Positions 1-7,336 of a stretch of DNA of 12,540 nucleotides are shown here, piece by piece; position 1 is the first letter of the stretch, and every line of letters starts with the position of its first letter. Origin of the DNA: Trebonia sp. GTDB lineage: Bacteria > Actinomycetota > Actinomycetes > Streptosporangiales > Streptosporangiaceae. The stretch covers positions 1-12,540 of the forward strand of contig JASHXJ010000445.1 in assembly GCA_030043595.1 (NCBI GenBank). The letters run 5' to 3'. Both the position numbers and the translations under genes were made by a program. The notes below the pieces were generated by a model. It was not told the DNA's origin, searched no databases, and was given only the letters and a program-made list of their open reading frames with translations.

Positions 1-1878
1 CAGCAGGTCCGCGGCCGGGGCGGCCGCGGCGGCGGAGGCCGCACCGGAACCGGCGCGCGCGAAGGCCAGCAGGCCGAGCTGCTCGTTGTTCCAGGCGATG
101 CCCTCGCGGAACCCGATCGACTCCGACAGCGCGAGGCTCTCCCGCAGCAGCGACTCCGCAGCGGCGAGGTCACCGTTGTACCGCGCCACCACGCCGAGGC
201 TGATCAGCGACCACGCGGTCCCCTCGACGTCGCCGAGCACCCGGAACATCGACAGGGCGGCGGTGCATTCGGTGGTCGCCAGCGCGAAGTCGCCCTGCAG
301 CCAGGACACGAACCCTAGGTAGCTGCGCGCGCCGGCCTCGGCCCGCTCGTCTCCCGCGGCTCTGGCCAGCTCGCGGCTTTCCGCGTGCAGCTGCGCCGAC
401 CTGGCGTACCTGCCCTGCTCACGGGCCACGCTGCCGAGCGCCTGCAGGCAGGACGCGATCCCCGCCGCGTCGCCCAGCGACCGGTAGAGCAACAGCGCCG
501 CGTCCAGCCTGCGTACCGCAGGCTCGTAGTCGCACTGCAGGTGCGCCAGCCGCCCGCTGCCGAGCAGCGCACGGGCGCGCAGCTGCGCCGGAGCGGACGA
601 GCCGACGGTCACTGCCAGGTCCATCCACTGCCTGATCTCGTGGTAGTGGCCGCGCAGGTAGGCGTAGCGGCAGAGCTGGCCCGCGATCCGCAGCGCGGCG
701 ATCGCGTCGCCCGACTGGCGGGCGAAGTCGCTGGCGGCGCGGAGATTGGCGCGCTCCAGGTCGAGCTGGTCGAGCTCGGCTTCCAGCTCGGCCGCCGCCG
801 CGGTGTCCACCCGGGGTCCCGCCAGCTCGGCGAACTCGGTGTAGTACGCCAGGTGGGCGCGGCGCGCCTCGTCGGCCTCGCCGGAGGCGGCCAGCTGCTC
901 GTGCCCGTACTCGCGGATGGTAGCGAGCTGGTGGCAGCGCTCCTGCTCCACCCGCAGCAGCGACTTGTCGGCCAGCCGGGTGAGCAGGTCGAGGACCTGG
1001 CCGTCGGCGATGTCACCGAACCCGGCGACCCGTTCGGCCGCCGCGAGCGTGCACCCGCCGGAGAACACCGACAGCCGCCTGAAGACCGCGCGCTCGTCCG
1101 CCGCGAGCAGGTTGTGGCTCCAGTCGAGGGTGGCGCGCAGCGCCTGGTGCCGGGCGGGGGCGGACCGCGCTCCGCCAGTGAGCACGCCGAAGACGTCGTC
1201 AAGCCGCTCCGCAAGCTGGCGGACCGAGAGGATGCGCATGCGGGCGGCGGCAAGCTCGATCGCCAGCGGCAGCCCGTCGAGCTTGGCGCACACCTCGGCC
1301 ACCGCGCGCCGGTTCGCGTCGGTGACCCCGAACGACGGCGCGACCAGTCTGGCCCGGTCCTCGAACAGCCGCACCGCGGCGGCGACGTCGAGCGGCGGCA
1401 CCGGCCAGGAGCGTTCCCCCTCCACCCCCAGCGGCTCCCGGCTGGTGGCGAGCAGCGACAGCGCGGGGCACTCGGCGAGCAGCTGCTCGGCCAGCTCAGC
1501 GACGGCGCCGGCCAGGTGCTCGCAGTTGTCGAGGATGACGAGCACCGGCCGGTCCCCGAACCGCGCGGCGACGTGCGCGGCGATCGCGCTCGCCGCGTCC
1601 TGGCCGGGGGTCTCCGGCACGCCGAGCCGGCCGGCAATAGCCTCGCCGACGATGCCCGGGTCATCGACCGGTGCCAGCTCGACCCAGGCGACCTCCTTGT
1701 CCGCCGCCAGCGCGCCCGCGGTCGCCAGTGCCAGCCTGGTCTTTCCCGTGCCGCCCGGCCCGGTGAGCGTGAGCAGCCGGAAGCCGGCGACGGCGCGTGC
1801 CACCTCGCCTAGTTCCGCCTCCCGGCCTACCAGCGGTGTCAGCCGCACCGGTAGCCGTCCCGTGGTCAGCACCGCCAT
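1..1878 (-). CDS. Large LuxR/AfsR-type regulator with NB-ARC-like ATPase and TPR domains (partial, C-terminus off window)
   Basis: This is the N-terminal 626 codons of a probable transcriptional regulator of the predicted-ATPase (COG3903-like) class. Residues 10-22 (PVRLTPLVGREAE) match the usual lead-in to the ATPase. GPGGTGKT at 40-47 is the Walker A motif, LVILDNCEH at 113-121 is Walker B, GLPLAIELAAAR at 202-213 is the NB-ARC GLPLA-type motif, and 248-278 (RATLDWSH... RRLSVFSGG) resembles the following winged-helix region. From about residue 390 the sequence is helical TPR-like repeats (for example LGSGRLAHLQCDYEPAVRRL and LGVVARYNGDLAAAESLLRE). There is no N-terminal SARP DNA-binding domain. 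In this family a LuxR-type helix-turn-helix often lies at the far C-terminus, which would be beyond position 1, so DNA binding cannot be confirmed here. ATG 1878 is the only in-frame start after an upstream TAA; its ribosome binding site is weak. Divergent from the phosphoesterase gene, which it might control (inference). Confidence 0.88.
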   Translation of the reverse strand, partial: MAVLTTGRLPVRLTPLVGREAELGEVARAVAGFRLLTLTGPGGTGKTRLALATAGALAADKEVAWVELAPVDDPGIVGEAIAGRLGVPETPGQDAASAIAAHVAARFGDRPVLVILDNCEHLAGAVAELAEQLLAECPALSLLATSREPLGVEGERSWPVPPLDVAAAVRLFEDRARLVAPSFGVTDANRRAVAEVCAKLDGLPLAIELAAARMRILSVRQLAERLDDVFGVLTGGARSAPARHQALRATLDWSHNLLAADERAVFRRLSVFSGGCTLAAAERVAGFGDIADGQVLDLLTRLADKSLLRVEQERCHQLATIREYGHEQLAASGEADEARRAHLAYYTEFAELAGPRVDTAAAAELEAELDQLDLERANLRAASDFARQSGDAIAALRIAGQLCRYAYLRGHYHEIRQWMDLAVTVGSSAPAQLRARALLGSGRLAHLQCDYEPAVRRLDAALLLYRSLGDAAGIASCLQALGSVAREQGRYARSAQLHAESRELARAAGDERAEAGARSYLGFVSWLQGDFALATTECTAALSMFRVLGDVEGTAWSLISLGVVARYNGDLAAAESLLRESLALSESIGFREGIAWNNEQLGLLAFARAGSGAASAAAAAPAADLL

Positions 1879-2093
1879 CGGGTGCGCCGTCCACTTCGCC
1901 GCTATTGCCCGCTTTGCTTACTGACACTAACGATCGGGACGGTCGCAGACGAGTACGCATACGGAATCCACAGGAAACAGAGGTCCCGCCCTGGTTTCCG
2001 GGCCGGGGCGGACGCCGCGGCTGTGGCGTTCGGTTAACGCCTGCGTCCCGGCAGGTGGCATGATTCGGCGCAAGCCATAAGGAGGTAGGTCAA
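1879..2093. promoter_or_regulatory. Divergent promoter region between the ATPase regulator and the phosphoesterase
   Basis: The 215 bp between two divergent start codons must hold both promoters. On the plus strand, TTAACG (2034-2039) and CATGAT (2059-2064) are a loose -35/-10 pair with a long 19-bp spacer. An inverted repeat GGCGTT/AACGCC (2025-2030 and 2036-2041, 5-nt loop) overlaps the -35-like box and could be an operator. On the minus strand, TAGTGT near 1925-1930 is the only -10-like hexamer noticed. None of these matches is strong; the region assignment rests mainly on gene orientation. Confidence 0.4.
2079..2086 (+). promoter_or_regulatory. Strong Shine-Dalgarno for the phosphoesterase gene
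   Basis: AAGGAGGT lies 7 nt before ATG 2094. It is a near-perfect anti-16S match at ideal spacing, fixes the start of the downstream gene and predicts efficient translation. Confidence 0.85.
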
Positions 2094-3539
2094 ATGTGGG
2101 AGCGGCTGGAGAAAAGGGAAATAGCGCGCCGCGGTCTGCGACCTGGGCCGGGAGAACGGCCGCGGCCCGACCTGCCCGCCGGGACCGACCTGATACCGGA
2201 GATCAAGCACATCGTCGTGCTGATGATGGAAAACCACTCCTACGACAACTACCTGGGCATGCTCACGGGGCGGGGCGAGGGCCTGCCGCTGGCACCCGAC
2301 GGCACCCCGCTTGCCGTCAGCGTCCTCCCGGACGGCCGCCGGTTTCCCGCGCACCACTTCCCCTCCACCGCTCAGGTCGGCGGGAACCCCTCGCAGACCT
2401 GGAACGCCAGCCACATCTCCTTCGACGGCGGCAGCTGCGGCGGGTTCGCGAGCAGCGTCGCCCAGACCATCCCCGGCGGCGACCCCGCCGTGCCCATGGG
2501 GTACTGGACGGACGCGGACCTGCCCTTCTACTACGGGCTCGCCCGGACGTTCCCGGTGGCCGACCACTGGTTCTGCTCCTGCCTCGGGCCGACGTTCCCG
2601 AACCGCCGGTTCCTGATCGCGGGCACCGCCCACGGTCTCATCGACGACCTGGCCTGGGATCTGGTGGACTACCCGGAGGCGGGAACGATCTTCGATCCGC
2701 TCACCGTCCATGACATCTCGTGGCGGAACTACCACAACGTGCGCCCGGCGAAAGCCATTCTCAAGCGGCTGCTCGGCACGCCAGGACTGGTCGCGCTGCG
2801 CCGGCTGGCGCAGCTCGGACGGTGGCTGCCGTCGGTGATGAACGCGGTCCGCGGCAACAAGTCGTTCACCGCCGACCTGTACCCGCTCGGGCTGGCCAGG
2901 TACATCCGGCACACGGGGACCACGCAGCGTTTCTTCGCCGACGCCGCCGCGGGCACGCTGCCCGCCGTGTCGATCGTCGATCCCGACTTCGGCGCGTACT
3001 CGGAGGAGAACCCGCAGGACATCAGCCTCGGCGAGTCGTTCGCCGGCGCCGTGGTCAACGCGGTCATGCAGGGCCCGGCCTGGGAATCGACGCTGCTGCT
3101 GTGGATCTACGACGAGCACGGCGGGTACTACGACCACGTGCCGCCGCCGGAGGCGGTGACGCCGGACGACGTGCCGGCGCACAACTGGCAGCTGGACTTG
3201 CCGTCGTGGGTGCGCGTGGCGCTCGCGCCGCTGCTGCGCAAGTCGATGGCGCAACTGGAGAACGCGGACGCGGGACCCCCCACGTATGCGCAGTACGGGT
3301 TCCGGGTGCCCGCGGTCATCGTCTCGCCCTACGCGCGGCCCGATTTCGTGCTCAGCGAGCTGCTCGACCACACCTCGGTGCTCAAGCTCATCCAGGAGAA
3401 GTGGAACCTGCCGCCGCTCACCCGGCGGGACGCGGCGGCGGTCTCGCCGCTGGCCGCCCTCGACCTGGACGCCCCGCCGGCGTTCCTGAAGCCGCCGACG
3501 CTGCCCGCCCCTAAGGCCGGGCCGTTCCGGCCGGACTAG
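2094..3539 (+). CDS. Phosphoesterase family protein (phospholipase C / acid phosphatase AcpA-like)
   Basis: The 481-residue product belongs to the phosphoesterase family (PF04185) that includes phosphatidylcholine-hydrolysing phospholipases C and AcpA acid phosphatase, metal-dependent hydrolases of phosphate esters. Landmarks in order: HIVVLMMENHSYDNYLG at 39-55, whose E46-N47 correspond to the family's metal-binding Glu-Asn; GPTFPNRRF at 165-173, with T167 at the expected nucleophile position; SIVDPDFG at 293-300; YDEHGGYYDHVPPP at 339-352, with D340, E341 and H342 as likely metal ligands; and the C-terminal DHTSVLKLIQ at 425-434. All key blocks are present, so it should be active. The N-terminus is charged (MWERLEKREIARRG) with no hydrophobic signal or twin-arginine leader, unlike classical secreted family members, so a cytoplasmic product is implied. 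A strong SD fixes the start. The substrate (phospholipid, nucleotide or other phosphate ester) cannot be read from sequence. Confidence 0.92.
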   Translation: MWERLEKREIARRGLRPGPGERPRPDLPAGTDLIPEIKHIVVLMMENHSYDNYLGMLTGRGEGLPLAPDGTPLAVSVLPDGRRFPAHHFPSTAQVGGNPSQTWNASHISFDGGSCGGFASSVAQTIPGGDPAVPMGYWTDADLPFYYGLARTFPVADHWFCSCLGPTFPNRRFLIAGTAHGLIDDLAWDLVDYPEAGTIFDPLTVHDISWRNYHNVRPAKAILKRLLGTPGLVALRRLAQLGRWLPSVMNAVRGNKSFTADLYPLGLARYIRHTGTTQRFFADAAAGTLPAVSIVDPDFGAYSEENPQDISLGESFAGAVVNAVMQGPAWESTLLLWIYDEHGGYYDHVPPPEAVTPDDVPAHNWQLDLPSWVRVALAPLLRKSMAQLENADAGPPTYAQYGFRVPAVIVSPYARPDFVLSELLDHTSVLKLIQEKWNLPPLTRRDAAAVSPLAALDLDAPPAFLKPPTLPAPKAGPFRPD

Positions 3540-3542
3540 CGC

Positions 3543-5291
3543 CTAGCACTTCAGCGGCCCGGCGGACGGCAGAGCCCGGAGCGAGCCCAGCAGGTTGTGC
3601 CGCCAGATGAGCACGGTGAAGCCGTCCACGCGGTGCTCGGTGTCCGGCGGCCCGAACGTGTCGCGGATGCTGACCTGCCAGTAGTGCTTCAGCAGCGCCG
3701 CGTCGGAGGCTGAGCAGCCGGTGTACACCGTGGGCACGATGATGAAGCGCGCGTCCTGCGCCCGTGGGTCGTACCAGGCGGAGTCCGACTCCCAGGGGCT
3801 TACCCCCACCCGGTGGTCCTGCATGGTGACCGGCCGGAGCCGGACGCGGTCGCCGGTGGCGACCGTCACCGCGCTGGCAGTCCAGTAGTCGGCGAGGCCG
3901 TAGTCGAGATGACTGGCGCGCAGCCAGGCGCCAAGAGCGGTGGCGCTGCTCGGGCTCCGGAGGGGCTGCACGGCATAGTGCGCGAGCACGGCCAGGCAGC
4001 ACGCGAGCACGGCCGCAAGCAGCGGCAGCAGCCTGGCCCTGACCAGTGCCGGGCCGAGCAGCCGGCCGGCCAGCACGGCCCCGGCGGGGAGCAGCCCGAT
4101 GATCTCGTGGGTGCCGCCGCCAACGCTCGGGGTGCCGGCGACCGTGTACGCGATCAGGAGCACGGCGACACAGACCGCCACCGCCTGCACCATCAGGTCC
4201 TGGTCCCAGAACCGGCGGTATGCCCGCGCGACCGCCCACGCGGCCAGCGCGAGCCCGGCCAGGTGCAGCAGCGCGACGATGCTCAGCCGCAGCGGCTCGC
4301 CGGAGAAGTCCGCGCTGTACAGCTGCAGCACGCTCTCGGCGGTGACCCCGACGTGGGAGGGGATGGCGTCGACGAACGCGAACGTCGTCCGCGGCGCCGG
4401 CACGGTGAAACCGCCCGCCGCCGCGATCAGCCGCAGTGCCAGCGACGCCACCGGGACGGAGAGGACCGCCGCGAGGCCGAGCGATAGCTCGTACGCGTTA
4501 GCGCGCAGCCAGCCGGGCACGTCCCAGAGTCCGGGCCGCTGGTCGATGGCGCGCCGGTACAGCCGTACCGCGCACACCGCGGCAAGCGGCAGCGCGCACT
4601 CGTAGACCGCGATCGCGTCGGCGACTTGGGTCCAGGCCAGCAGGGCGGCAACCGCTACAGGAACCCACCAGCGCGGTCGCGCCCGGTCCACTATCAGCCA
4701 GGTCAGCAGCACGGGCACCTGCGTGCCGGTGTGGTCCGGGTTGCTCAGCAGCCCGTTCCAGGTCGGCGCCGCCATGATCCCGGCGGCGATGGCCGCGCGT
4801 GTCCACCCAGCCCGGCCGGTGGCCGCGCCCTTGGCCAGCAGCGCCGCGAGCAGCACGGCAAGCGTGTACGTGAGCGCCGCGGCGACGTGGATCACGCCCG
4901 GGGTCAGTCCCCGCGCCGCCTCGACGAGCGCGTACTCGGGCAGCTCAGTGGTGTAGAACGAGACGTCACCAAGCGTCCAGCCGCGCAGCAGCGGGTTGCC
5001 GTGCAGCATGTCCCAGGCCTCAAGCGCGATCGACGCCCCGTCGGAGCCGAGCGGAAGCTTGCGGTCCTGGCCGGCGTACAGGAAGAAAAGGACCAGCGCG
5101 GCGGCCGTGACAGCCGCCGCCGTCAGCCACCGCTGCCGCGCCGCCCAGATCGGGTCCGGACCGCCGCCAGGCGGCGGTCCGGACCCGACATGATCCCCCG
5201 GGGCCGCCGGCCCCGCCCCGTGAGTTCCCGGCTGGACGACACCGGTGCCACCCATTCCGTACGCGTCTCGCGCCTCGCCGCCGACCGCCAT
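3543..5291 (-). CDS. Polytopic membrane protein, possible GT-C-type glycosyltransferase
   Basis: The 582-residue product is an integral membrane protein with about 11 hydrophobic segments (roughly 56-73, 134-153, 166-183, 192-203, 208-229, 233-246, 268-292, 335-356, 367-386, 396-415, 420-441) and a polar C-terminal domain from about 445 to the end. A first loop containing SDGASIALEAWDMLHGN (83-99), many helices and a terminal soluble domain recall GT-C sugar transferases using polyprenyl-phosphate donors. No diagnostic motif is certain, so the function is inference. The first 55 residues are Gly/Pro-rich and disordered-looking. Start: the frame also opens at TTG 5336 and ATG 5327, but neither has an SD and both fall in a direct repeat. 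ATG 5291 is preceded by GGGGAA at close spacing and was chosen; the exact N-terminus is uncertain. It faces the phosphoesterase gene with 3 bp between stops and lies 113 bp downstream of the GMC oxidoreductase gene on the same strand. Confidence 0.82.
   Translation of the reverse strand: MAVGGEARDAYGMGGTGVVQPGTHGAGPAAPGDHVGSGPPPGGGPDPIWAARQRWLTAAAVTAAALVLFFLYAGQDRKLPLGSDGASIALEAWDMLHGNPLLRGWTLGDVSFYTTELPEYALVEAARGLTPGVIHVAAALTYTLAVLLAALLAKGAATGRAGWTRAAIAAGIMAAPTWNGLLSNPDHTGTQVPVLLTWLIVDRARPRWWVPVAVAALLAWTQVADAIAVYECALPLAAVCAVRLYRRAIDQRPGLWDVPGWLRANAYELSLGLAAVLSVPVASLALRLIAAAGGFTVPAPRTTFAFVDAIPSHVGVTAESVLQLYSADFSGEPLRLSIVALLHLAGLALAAWAVARAYRRFWDQDLMVQAVAVCVAVLLIAYTVAGTPSVGGGTHEIIGLLPAGAVLAGRLLGPALVRARLLPLLAAVLACCLAVLAHYAVQPLRSPSSATALGAWLRASHLDYGLADYWTASAVTVATGDRVRLRPVTMQDHRVGVSPWESDSAWYDPRAQDARFIIVPTVYTGCSASDAALLKHYWQVSIRDTFGPPDTEHRVDGFTVLIWRHNLLGSLRALPSAGPLKC
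5150..5188. repeat. Perfect 19-bp inverted repeat with 1-nt centre inside the membrane-protein gene
   Basis: The left arm (5150-5168, beginning TCGGGTCCGGACC) and right arm (5170-5188) are exact reverse complements around A5169. The element lies in coding sequence and specifies residues 35-47 (VGSGPPPGGGPDP) of the membrane protein. Complementary Pro (CCN) and Gly (GGN) codons favour such symmetry, but 19 matched pairs is striking. A smaller GC hairpin, CGGGGCC/GGCCCCG with a 3-nt loop, lies immediately upstream on the transcript at about 5199-5215. No U-tract follows, so it is not a classical terminator. Confidence 0.85.
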
Positions 5292-5325
5292 GGCTTCCCC
5301 GTCCGTTGCAGCTGACCGGGGAAGC

Positions 5326-5369
5326 ATAACGAACAAAGGGACAAGATTCGCTAATAACCGAACAAAAGG
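5326..5369. repeat. Pair of direct repeats upstream of the membrane-protein gene (possible operator)
   Basis: ATAACGAACAAAGG (5326-5339) and ATAACCGAACAAAAGG (5354-5369) are near-identical direct repeats offset by about 28 bp in an AT-rich patch upstream of ATG 5291. They lie between the GMC oxidoreductase stop and the membrane-protein start, where that gene's promoter is expected. The first copy covers the alternative TTG and ATG starts at 5336 and 5327, which argues those codons are not used. A regulatory role is inference. Confidence 0.5.
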
Positions 5370-5404
5370 CGGGAAATTACTCGCTAGCCCGCACAGCGCC
5401 GCGA

Positions 5405-6988
5405 TCAGCTGCCCAGCAGGAAGTCCGCGCAGCGCTCGCCGATCATGATGGACGCGGCGTTCGTGTTGCCGGACGTGACCGCCGGCATGACCGAGGCGTC
5501 CGCCACGCGCAGCCCGGGCACTCCGTGCACCCGCAGGTCAGGCGTCGTGACTGCCAAGTGGTCGATGCCCATCTTGCAGGTGCCCACCTGGTGGTGGTAG
5601 CTCAGCAGGGTACGCATGCCGAACTCGGCGAGCTCCGCGTCAGTACGCGCGTCGGGACCGGGTGCGACCTCCCGCGCCCGCCAGTCCTTCATCGCGTCGC
5701 CCGCGCCGATGTCACGGCACTGCCGGAGCGCGGTGACCAGCGCTTTGACGTCGGCGGGCTCCTCGAGGTAGTGCGGGTCGAGCGCCGGCGCCTCGGCCGG
5801 GTTCGCCGACCGCAGCCACAGCCGGCCCCGGCTGAGCGGGCGGATGACGCCCGCCAGGGTCGAGTAGCCCGTCCCGTAGTCAAGGGCGGGGTAGCCGTCC
5901 ACGGGCATCGGGAAATGCGACATGAACGGCTGCAGGTCGGGCGCCGCCATCCCCGGGTCGCTCTTGGCGAACCAGGCCATCTCCAGGTTGTTGGCCTGGC
6001 CCGGCGGCACCGTGCGCGCGGACTCCCACAAGATCTCCGCCAGCAGGTGGTCGTGCAGGTTCTCCCCCACGCCGGGCAGGTCGGCGGTCACGTCGATGCC
6101 GAGCGCGCGCAGGTCGTCGGCCGCGCCGATGCCGGACAGCATCAGCAGCTGCGGGGAGCCGATCGTCCCGCCCGACACGACCACGTCGCCGGAGCAGCGC
6201 ACCTCGGTGGCCGTCCACTGGGTGAAGGTGCTTGACGGCGGGGAGTCGGCACTCATCGTTCTGGATAGGAGGTGGCGGGCACCCCCCGCGAGCCCGACGC
6301 CGACGGCACGACCGGCACCGTCGAAAAGCAGCCGGGTGACCACCGCACCGGTGATGACCGTGAGCAGCGGGCTGTCGAGCACAGGCAGCACGAACGACAC
6401 CCACGCGGAGGCACGGCGGCCGTTCCTTGCCGTGAGCTGGAGAAGCCCGGCACCGAGGATGTCCGCGCCGTTGCAGTCGTCGTTCAGCGGCAGCCCGTAC
6501 TCGGCGCAGGCCTCGAGCCAGGCCACGGTCGCCGGGTTCGGGTTGTGGATGCGGGTGACCGGCAGCGGGCCGCCGCTGCCGTGGTACTGCGACGGGCCGT
6601 CCTCGAAGTCCTCGGACTTCTTGAAGAACGGGAGGACCTCGTCGTACGACCAGCCGGCGGCGCCGTTGTACGCCCAGTTGTCGAAGTCCTGCCTCGCGCC
6701 CCGTACGTAGATCGCGCCGTTCAGGGAGCTGGACCCGCCGAGCACCTTGCCGCGCGGCCAGAAGACGGTTGTCTTGAGGGAGTGCTCCTGCGGTTCGGTG
6801 CTGTAGGCCCAGTCTTCCGGGCTGTTCCACAGCAGCCACGCGAGGCCGGGGTCGTGAATCGCGGGATTGTCGTCCGGGCCGCCCGCCTCGATGAGCGCCA
6901 CGCGGCGCCCGGCGTCGACCAGGCGCCGGGCGATCACGCACCCGGCCGACCCGGCACCCACGACGATGTGGTCGAACTCTGTGCTCAC
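5405..6988 (-). CDS. GMC-family FAD-dependent oxidoreductase (choline/alcohol dehydrogenase-like)
   Basis: The 527-residue protein is a glucose-methanol-choline oxidoreductase, which oxidises an alcohol substrate with FAD. Evidence: the dinucleotide-binding VVGAGSAGCVIARRL at 9-23 with the strand-end acid in LIEAGG (32-37); GMC signature 1, RGKVLGGSSSLNGAIYVRG at 79-97; signature 2, SGGTIGSPQLLMLSG at 272-286; and the catalytic C-terminus YHHQVGTCKMG (464-474, H466 the likely base) followed by GNTNAASIMIGE (507-518, N510 the usual second active-site residue). GTG 6988 was chosen because AGGAGG (6997-7002) sits 8 nt upstream; the open frame extends to ATG 7042 but that codon lacks an SD and would add a polar Asp/Glu-rich tail. 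Residues about 240-265 form a Ser/Thr-rich insertion before signature 2. BetA-like choline dehydrogenase is one possibility, but no betaine genes are nearby, so the substrate is unknown. Confidence 0.94.
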   Translation of the reverse strand: MSTEFDHIVVGAGSAGCVIARRLVDAGRRVALIEAGGPDDNPAIHDPGLAWLLWNSPEDWAYSTEPQEHSLKTTVFWPRGKVLGGSSSLNGAIYVRGARQDFDNWAYNGAAGWSYDEVLPFFKKSEDFEDGPSQYHGSGGPLPVTRIHNPNPATVAWLEACAEYGLPLNDDCNGADILGAGLLQLTARNGRRASAWVSFVLPVLDSPLLTVITGAVVTRLLFDGAGRAVGVGLAGGARHLLSRTMSADSPPSSTFTQWTATEVRCSGDVVVSGGTIGSPQLLMLSGIGAADDLRALGIDVTADLPGVGENLHDHLLAEILWESARTVPPGQANNLEMAWFAKSDPGMAAPDLQPFMSHFPMPVDGYPALDYGTGYSTLAGVIRPLSRGRLWLRSANPAEAPALDPHYLEEPADVKALVTALRQCRDIGAGDAMKDWRAREVAPGPDARTDAELAEFGMRTLLSYHHQVGTCKMGIDHLAVTTPDLRVHGVPGLRVADASVMPAVTSGNTNAASIMIGERCADFLLGS

Positions 6989-6996
6989 GCGCCCCG

Positions 6997-7002
6997 CCTC
7001 CT
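6997..7002 (-). promoter_or_regulatory. Shine-Dalgarno deciding the GTG start of the GMC oxidoreductase
   Basis: On the minus strand AGGAGG lies 8 nt before GTG 6988. This is far better than anything upstream of ATG 7042, and the resulting protein starts just before the FAD-binding strand, as is usual for GMC enzymes. Confidence 0.75.
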
Positions 7003-7121
7003 GGTCACGATCCTGGTCGTCATCATGCGAGTTTTCCGGCATAAGTCATTCATGCTGCGGCACAGACATGATGCCCCCGCATGCCAGCCGCCCACAACGA
7101 CCGGCCGCCGCGCGCCGGTGC

Positions 7122-7148
7122 GGCCTTGGCGGCCTTGGCGGCCTTCGC
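7122..7148. repeat. Triple 9-bp tandem repeat
   Basis: GGCCTTGGC at 7122-7130, the same at 7131-7139, and GGCCTTCGC at 7140-7148 (one mismatch) are head-to-tail. Read on the minus strand they would encode an Ala-Lys-Ala tract, but the frame containing it has no plausible start codon or SD. Probably a simple slippage-type repeat. Confidence 0.7.
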
Positions 7149-7296
7149 CCCACCGTATTCGGGCCAGTTACTGCGATAGCCCGGCGGCCGGGACGCGCGC
7201 GGAGCGCCGAAAACGACATTAATTCATGCGGAATAGGCGCATAAGCCGCTAACCCGCGGTCGCGGCGCGAAACGGAACGCGGCCCCCCGACCCAAA

Positions 7297-7319
7297 ATGA
7301 AATTCGCATGAAATTACGC
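7297..7319. repeat. Direct repeat with 11-bp period (ATGAAATT)
   Basis: ATGAAATT occurs at 7297-7304 and again at 7308-7315, separated by CGC; the second copy is followed by ACGC. The 11-bp period equals about one helical turn, as in operators bound by tandem regulator protomers. It lies about 310 bp upstream of the oxidoreductase start and just past the end of gpgS. Confidence 0.45.
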
Positions 7320-7336
7320 GGCCCGCGGCCCGCGGC
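7318..7336 (-). terminator. Tandem GCGGCCC repeat after gpgS, possible weak terminator
   Basis: Two full copies and one partial copy of the 7-bp unit GCGGCCC start at the gpgS stop codon. On the transcribed strand CGCGG and CCGCG can pair across an 8-nt loop and are followed by TAATTT, which is terminator-like. The stem is short, so termination is only suggested. Confidence 0.3.

Larger units (their letters stand above)
6989..7335. other. Gene-poor interval between gpgS and the GMC oxidoreductase gene
   Basis: No convincing gene was found in this 347-bp interval. The only open frames (for example minus 7046-7309, 87 codons) lack an SD and look like Arg/Pro-rich noise. It holds the SD of the oxidoreductase (6997-7002), a small hairpin CCCGG/CCGGG at 7180-7192, a triple 9-bp tandem repeat (7122-7148), an 11-bp direct repeat (7297-7319) and a 7-bp tandem repeat directly after the gpgS stop (7318-7336). 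It probably contains the oxidoreductase promoter and the end of the gpgS transcript. Confidence 0.55.

Noticed and set aside
385..1812. 475-codon plus-strand open frame opposite the regulator gene
   Set aside because: It is antisense to a clear NB-ARC/TPR protein, is Arg/Gln/Pro-rich with no domain, and arises from high-GC codon bias.
2034..3371. 445-codon minus-strand open frame opposite the phosphoesterase
   Set aside because: Arg/Val/Gly-rich shadow frame; the opposite strand encodes all phosphoesterase catalytic blocks with a strong ribosome site.
6272..7222. 316-codon plus-strand open frame opposite the GMC oxidoreductase
   Set aside because: Shadow of a gene with intact FAD and GMC signatures; no domain or ribosome site of its own.
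7080..7230. AKAAKAAKA histone-tail-like tract on the minus strand at the 9-bp repeats
   Set aside because: The frame has no ATG, GTG or TTG start between the upstream stop and the tract; better explained as a simple tandem repeat.
7046..7309. 87-codon minus-strand open frame between gpgS and the oxidoreductase
   Set aside because: No Shine-Dalgarno, no recognisable motif, Arg/Pro-rich tail and repeats at its ends; noise is more likely.
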